Below, piece by piece: positions 59,763-64,000 of a stretch of DNA of 64,000 bases. The DNA is from Alphaproteobacteria bacterium (GTDB taxonomy: Bacteria > Pseudomonadota > Alphaproteobacteria > DSM-16000 > Inquilinaceae): the NCBI GenBank assembly GCA_028284045.1, contig JANQSN010000003.1, positions 1 through 64,000 on the forward strand, written 5' to 3'. A model generated the notes under the pieces. It was not told the origin of the DNA, did no database searches, and saw only the letters and a list, made by a program, of their open reading frames with translations. Both the position numbers and the translations under genes were made by a program. The first letter of the stretch is position 1, and each line of letters starts with the position of its first letter.

Positions 59763-60638
59763 TCAGGTGAACTTGCGGAACAGGCGGGTGGCGTCGAACA
59801 TCTCTTCCAAGCGCTCCACCCGCGCCCGGCTGGTGTCCCACACGCGCTCCTGCAAGGCGGCGATCAGAGTCTCCACCAGCGACAGAAGCGCCGCGGCGGA
59901 ATCCCAGGCCGACGGTGCTTCCACCGCACAATGGAAGGTCAGCGTCGACCGCTTGGCGATCGGCGAGCCCCATTGGTCGGTAAACAGCACGATGTCGGCG
60001 CCGGCCGCCGCCGCCATGTCGGCCAGCCTGAGCAGCATGGTCTCGTAGCGGCGGATATCGAACAGCACGACGACGTCGCGCGCGGCCAGGTCGATCAGGT
60101 GATGCGGCCAGGCCGCCGGTGCCGTGCCCAGCTCCGTCACGCCTGAGCGGATCATCTGCAGATGGTTGACCAGATAGTCGGCCAGCGAGCGGGTGATCCG
60201 GCCGCCGGCGACGAAGATCCGGCGCTCGCGGTCGGCGAGCAAGCCGACGGCCCGGTCGAACTCCGCGGGGTCGACCTGCGCCAGGGTGCGCCGCAGATTG
60301 GCGGTCACCGCGTCGGCGAAGCGGTTGAGCATATGGGCGTCCGGGACCTCCGCCGCCCAGCGCTCATGCTTGCGGATCGGGTTGGCAAGCGTGGCGGAAA
60401 CCTCGCGGCGCAGCGTCTCCTGAAACGTCACGAAGCTGTCGAAGCCGACCTTGCGGACCATCCGCACGACCGTCGGCGTCGACACCTCCGCCGCCTGGGC
60501 GACCGCCGTGATCGAGGCGAGGCCAAGGGCAGGGTAGTCGTCCAACAGCACGGCCGCCAACTGCCGCTCCGCCCGGGTCAGGGCATCGAGCCGGGCCTGG
60601 ATGGTCTCCGCGACCGTGCCCACGGTCTCCTCGGTCAT
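59763..60638 (-). CDS. MurR/RpiR-family transcriptional regulator
   Basis: I chose the ATG at 60638 (291 aa) for its GGGGAG ribosome site; an ATG 11 codons upstream (60671) is possible. The N-terminal helix-turn-helix is clear (LTRAERQLAAVLLDDYPALG, then VAQAAEVSTPTVVRMVRKVG). A SIS sugar-isomerase-type effector domain follows (RRIFVAGGRITRSLADYLV). RpiR proteins usually sense phosphorylated sugars or related acids. It is divergent from the FGase/TRAP operon and probably regulates it. Confidence 0.9.
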   Translation of the reverse strand: MTEETVGTVAETIQARLDALTRAERQLAAVLLDDYPALGLASITAVAQAAEVSTPTVVRMVRKVGFDSFVTFQETLRREVSATLANPIRKHERWAAEVPDAHMLNRFADAVTANLRRTLAQVDPAEFDRAVGLLADRERRIFVAGGRITRSLADYLVNHLQMIRSGVTELGTAPAAWPHHLIDLAARDVVVLFDIRRYETMLLRLADMAAAAGADIVLFTDQWGSPIAKRSTLTFHCAVEAPSAWDSAAALLSLVETLIAALQERVWDTSRARVERLEEMFDATRLFRKFT

Positions 60639-60772
60639 GGCCTTGCTCCCCGGTCGCCGCACCGACGTCATCGTAACGACCTTATCGCCGTGACTCTTGT
60701 AACGATTTGTTCGCGATCGTGCGGCTTGAAAGGATATTGACAGATCTCCGGGCGACGGCAACTCTGCCGGCC
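60639..60772. promoter_or_regulatory. Divergent promoter region between RpiR and FGase genes
   Basis: 134 bases. TTGAAAGGATATTGACAG at ~60726-60743 is a plausible promoter stretch for the plus-strand operon. No confident palindrome was found. Confidence 0.35.
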
Positions 60773-61570
60773 ATGACGGCCCTGGATACGATCGACACCG
60801 TGCTGCTCGGCGCCTCGGACGGCCCGGCGGTGGAGATCGTCAACCCCGCGGCGGCGGGCCGCTTCGTGATCGCCTGCGAGCATGCCGCGCGGCGCATTCC
60901 GGCCGCCTTGGGCGCCTTGGGGCTGGAGGCCGCGGCGCTGACCAGCCACATCGCCTGGGATCCGGGCGCGCTGGCGCTGTCCACCCGCCTCGCCGGCCTG
61001 TTGGCGGCGCCGGTGGTGGCCGCGCGCTTCTCGCGCCTGGTCTGCGATGTCAACCGCCCGCCCGACGCGCCGGACGCCATGCCGGCGGTCAGCGAGATCC
61101 ATCAGGTGCCGGGCAACCGCATCCTGTCCGCCGCCGACCGGCAGGCGCGGGCCGGCGCGCTCTACCAGCCGTTCCACGCCGCACTGGCCGATCTGCTCGA
61201 CGCTCGGGCGCGGGCCGGCGCGGTGCCGGCGCTGGTGACCGTGCACAGCTTCACACCGGTGTGGTTCGGCCGGCCGCGGGCGGTGGAGATCGGCGTGCTG
61301 CACGACGCGGATGCCCGGCTGGCCGACGGGCTGCTGGCGCATCTGGCGACGCCGGCGGCGGCGGACGGGCTGACGCTGGCCCGCAACCAGCCCTACGGCC
61401 CCGCCGACGGGGTGACCCATACGCTCAAGCGCCACGCGCTGGCGCGCGGGCTACCCAATGTCATGCTGGAGCTGCGCAGCGATCGCATCGCCGATGGCGA
61501 CGGCGTGGCGCGCGTCGCCGACCTGCTGGCGCCGGCGCTGGTCGCCGCGCTGGACGGGCTGGAGGGCTGA
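60773..61570 (+). CDS. N-formylglutamate amidohydrolase family protein
   Basis: I take the ATG at 60773 (265 aa), since an upstream ATG frame adds unlikely sequence. The FGase fold signature VIACEHAARRIPAALG is present, with metal-site residues in SRLVCDVNRPPDAPDA, a VTVHSFTPVWFG stretch and a C-terminal MLELRSDRIADG. Family members remove formyl groups in histidine degradation, but no hut genes are near. As first gene of a TRAP operon under an RpiR regulator, it may instead deformylate or hydrolyse the imported compound. Confidence 0.85.
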   Translation: MTALDTIDTVLLGASDGPAVEIVNPAAAGRFVIACEHAARRIPAALGALGLEAAALTSHIAWDPGALALSTRLAGLLAAPVVAARFSRLVCDVNRPPDAPDAMPAVSEIHQVPGNRILSAADRQARAGALYQPFHAALADLLDARARAGAVPALVTVHSFTPVWFGRPRAVEIGVLHDADARLADGLLAHLATPAAADGLTLARNQPYGPADGVTHTLKRHALARGLPNVMLELRSDRIADGDGVARVADLLAPALVAALDGLEG

Positions 61571-61579
61571 CGCACCGTG

Positions 61580-62107
61580 ATGCGGGCGATGACGACCTAT
61601 GTCCGCCTCGTCGACGCCCTGAACCGGCGGGTCGGCCGGTTCGTCATGTATCTCCTGTTCGTCATGATGGCGATCCTGTTGTGGTCGTCGATCTCCAAGA
61701 CCTTCTTCCTGCCGTCCCTGTGGACGCTGGAGATGGCGCAGTTCACGCTGGTCGCCTACTACATCCTCGGTGGCCCGTACTCGATCCAGCTCGGTTCGAA
61801 CGTGCGGATGGACCTGTTCTATTCGGGGCGGTCGGTGAAGACCAAGGCGTGGATCGACGCCTTCACCATCTTCTTCCTGATCTTCTATCTCGGCGTCCTG
61901 CTGCATGGCGGGATCTCCAGCACCACCTATTCCCTGGAGTATGGCGAGCGCAGCCCGACCGCCTGGCGGCCGGTGATGTGGCCGATCAAGATCCTGATGT
62001 GCGTCGGCATCGTCTTGATGCTGCTGCAGGCGGTGGCCGAGCTGATCAAGGACATTCAGCGCATCCGCACCCCCGATACGGCGATCGAGATCGAGGGGCC
62101 GCGCTGA
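61580..62107 (+). CDS. dctQ: TRAP transporter small permease (DctQ), second system
   Basis: The start is ATG 61580, directly after an in-frame GTG. The 175-residue protein has four membrane segments and WTLEMAQFTLVAYYILGGPY plus NVRMDLFYSGRS, as usual for DctQ. The TGATG overlap with dctM shows translational coupling. It lies ten bases after the FGase gene. Confidence 0.9.
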   Translation: MRAMTTYVRLVDALNRRVGRFVMYLLFVMMAILLWSSISKTFFLPSLWTLEMAQFTLVAYYILGGPYSIQLGSNVRMDLFYSGRSVKTKAWIDAFTIFFLIFYLGVLLHGGISSTTYSLEYGERSPTAWRPVMWPIKILMCVGIVLMLLQAVAELIKDIQRIRTPDTAIEIEGPR

Positions 62108-63429
62108 TGTCCTACGAGATGATCGCGCTGACCATGTTCGCGTCGATGATGCTGATGCTGATCACCGGCCAGCGCGTCTTCGCCGCGATCGGCTTCGTCG
62201 GCGTCGTCTCCGCGCTGCTGCTGTGGGGCACCGGCGGGTCGGAGATCGGCTTCTCCGCCGCGATGAAGCTGATGCAGTGGTACCCGCTGCTGACGCTGCC
62301 GATGTTCATCTTCATGGGCTATGTGCTGTCGGAGAGCCGGATCGCCGACGACCTCTACCGCATGTTCCATGTCTGGATGGGGCCGGTGCGCGGCGGGCTG
62401 GCGATCGGGACCATCGCCTTGATGGTGCTGATCTCCGCGATGAACGGCCTGTCGGTCGCCGGCATGGCGATCGGCGCCACCATCGCCCTGCCGGAGCTGC
62501 TGCGCCGCGGCTACGACAAGCGGATGGTGACCGGCGTCATCCAGGCAGGGTCGTCGCTCGGCATCCTGGTGCCGCCGTCGGTGGTGCTGGTGCTCTATGC
62601 GATGATCGCCCGCCAGCCGGTGGGCCAGCTCTGGCTGGCGGGGGTGTTTCCGGGGCTGATGATGGCGGCCCTGTTCATCCTCTATATCGCCATCCGCTGC
62701 CATCTGCAGCCCGCGCTGGGACCGGTGCTGCCGCGCGCCGAACGCCAGGTGTCGGCGGCGGAGAAGCGCCGGCTGTTGCGCGCCGGGCTGCTGCCGCTGG
62801 TGATCTTCGCGGCGATGATCGTGCCCTTCGTCAATGGCTGGACCAGTCTGGTGGAAAGCTCCGCCATCGGTGCGCTGACCGCGCTCTCCGCGGCGGTGCT
62901 GAAGGGCCGGATGACCGCCCAGGTGTTCGAGAACTCGGTGCGCCAGACGCTCGCCATCTCGTGCATGTTCTTGTGGATCATCCTGGCCGCGCTGGGCTTC
63001 GGCGCCGTCTTCGACGGGCTGGGCGCGGTGCGCGCCATCGAGGGCTTCTTCCTCGACCGGCTGGGGCTGGGGCCCTGGGAGATCCTGATCCTGATGCAGA
63101 TCTCCTATCTGATCATGGGCACCTTTCTCGACGACACGGCGATGCTGGTGATCGTCGCGCCGCTCTATGTGCCGCTGGTCGGTGCGCTCGGCTTCGATCT
63201 GATCTGGTACGGCATCCTCTACACCATCACCTGCCAGATCGCCTACATGACCCCGCCCTTCGGCTACAACCTGTTCCTGATGCGGGCGATGGCGCCGCCG
63301 GAGGTCACGCTGAAGGACATCTATACCTCCGTCGCGCCCTTCGTCGGCGTGATGGTGATCGGGCTTGCCCTGGTGACGGCCTTTCCGGAGATCGCGCTGT
63401 GGCTGCCCGCCTATGTCTACGGCCACTGA
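62107..63429 (+). CDS. dctM: TRAP transporter large permease (DctM), second system
   Basis: The 440-residue protein has about 12 membrane segments and DctM motifs GLSVAGMAIGATIALPELLRR, QAGSSLGILVPPSVVLVLYA, DDTAMLVIVAPLYVPLV and YMTPPFGYNLFLMRAM. The last resembles the mannitol/chloroaromatic-type branch of the family. The frame is open far upstream, but the true start is set by the overlap with dctQ. Confidence 0.93.
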   Translation: MSYEMIALTMFASMMLMLITGQRVFAAIGFVGVVSALLLWGTGGSEIGFSAAMKLMQWYPLLTLPMFIFMGYVLSESRIADDLYRMFHVWMGPVRGGLAIGTIALMVLISAMNGLSVAGMAIGATIALPELLRRGYDKRMVTGVIQAGSSLGILVPPSVVLVLYAMIARQPVGQLWLAGVFPGLMMAALFILYIAIRCHLQPALGPVLPRAERQVSAAEKRRLLRAGLLPLVIFAAMIVPFVNGWTSLVESSAIGALTALSAAVLKGRMTAQVFENSVRQTLAISCMFLWIILAALGFGAVFDGLGAVRAIEGFFLDRLGLGPWEILILMQISYLIMGTFLDDTAMLVIVAPLYVPLVGALGFDLIWYGILYTITCQIAYMTPPFGYNLFLMRAMAPPEVTLKDIYTSVAPFVGVMVIGLALVTAFPEIALWLPAYVYGH

Positions 63430-63508
63430 CCGGCAACGGGCCACCGGCGGTGCCGCTAGACCCCACGGTCCGACCGCGGTCGGACCCGAACGATAAGGAG
63501 GCACTACG

Positions 63509-64000
63509 ATGACGACGAGACGATCCTTCCTCGCCACGACGGCCGGCGTTGCGGGTGCGGCGGGCGCGAGCACCCTGGCCGCCCCGGCCGTGCACGCCCA
63601 GTCGACCATCCGCTGGCGGATGCAGACCTATGCCGGCGCGGCACTGGCCGAACATGTCATCAAGCCGGCGATCGACAGCTTCAACCGCGTCGCCGGCGAC
63701 GAGATGCAGATCGAGCTGTTCTATGCCGACCAGCTCGTGCCGACGGGCGAGCTGTTCCGCGCCATGCAGCGCGGCACCATCGACGCCGTGCAGTCCGATG
63801 ACGACAGCATGGCCTCGCCCACCGAGGTGACGGTGTTCGGCGGCTACTTCCCCTTCGCCTGCCGCTATTCGCTGGACGTGCCGGTGCTGTTCCACCAATG
63901 GGGCCTGGCGGAGATCTGGGAGCGGGAATACGACGCGGTCGGCGTGAAATGGCTGTCGGCCGGCGCCTGGGACCCTTGCCACTTCGCCACCAAGGACCCG
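63509..64000 (+). CDS. dctP: TRAP transporter substrate-binding protein (DctP), Tat-exported, 3' end outside window
   Basis: The first 164 residues are present; the gene runs off the window. An AAGGAGG site lies 7 bases before the ATG. The N-terminus is a twin-arginine signal (MTTRRSFLATTAGVAGAAG, cleavage near HAQ), so the protein should be exported folded by Tat rather than Sec. The mature part starts IRWRMQTYAGAALAEHVIKP with FYADQLVPTGELFRAMQRG, as in DctP proteins. The ligand is unknown. Third transporter gene of the FGase operon. Confidence 0.9.
   Translation, partial: MTTRRSFLATTAGVAGAAGASTLAAPAVHAQSTIRWRMQTYAGAALAEHVIKPAIDSFNRVAGDEMQIELFYADQLVPTGELFRAMQRGTIDAVQSDDDSMASPTEVTVFGGYFPFACRYSLDVPVLFHQWGLAEIWEREYDAVGVKWLSAGAWDPCHFATKDP

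Overview
The window is GC-rich DNA that looks like the chromosome of an alphaproteobacterium, probably marine or environmental. The grounds are the sulfur-assimilation block (siroheme synthase, DUF2849, sulfite reductase, DUF934, APS reductase), several TRAP and TTT solute transporters, a large LysR/RpiR/Lrp regulator set, and an Irr-like box in front of katG. I cannot fix the order or genus. I saw no tRNA, rRNA, CRISPR array, integrase or insertion sequence.

Region 1 (1-23.9 kb) is a cell-surface/exoprotein region. It holds the end of an RTX protein, a convergent 3421-residue RTX protein with an intact vanadium-haloperoxidase-like active site, a LuxR-type solo regulator, a TetR regulator, and a two-partner-secretion operon (TpsB transporter, 2075-residue TpsA exoprotein, small secreted protein). 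A divergent secreted protein with a peptidoglycan-binding domain follows. Intergenic DNA here is unusually AT-rich compared with the genes.

Region 2 (23.9-36.8 kb) is a tricarboxylate uptake and cleavage locus. It has a LysR regulator, an isocitrate lyase/PEP mutase-family lyase, a histidine kinase fused to a periplasmic binding protein, its TctD-like response regulator, and, divergently, tctC-tctB-tctA followed by two genes related to ATP-citrate lyase. The larger of these two carries Asn where the citrate-synthase-type catalytic His is expected.

Region 3 (37-43.8 kb) is a catabolic operon on the minus strand (SDR dehydrogenase, split transketolase, TRAP transporter) with a divergent LysR regulator. 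The substrate is unknown.

Region 4 (43.9-49.6 kb) has katG with an Irr-type operator, a phytanoyl-CoA-dioxygenase-family enzyme, a GFA-family protein, a membrane-fused alpha/beta hydrolase and an Lrp regulator. Region 5 (49.8-54.4 kb) is assimilatory sulfate reduction. Region 6 (54.6-59.6 kb) is a signalling cassette: binding protein, histidine kinase, response regulator and hybrid kinase. Region 7 (59.8-64 kb) has an RpiR regulator divergent from an N-formylglutamate-amidohydrolase-family gene and a second TRAP transporter with a Tat-exported binding protein, cut by the window edge.

Recurrent features are GC-rich inverted repeats between genes and inside two transporter operons, and two independent loci coupling binding-protein folds to histidine kinases. 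Protein family calls come from motifs read by eye; no database search was run.
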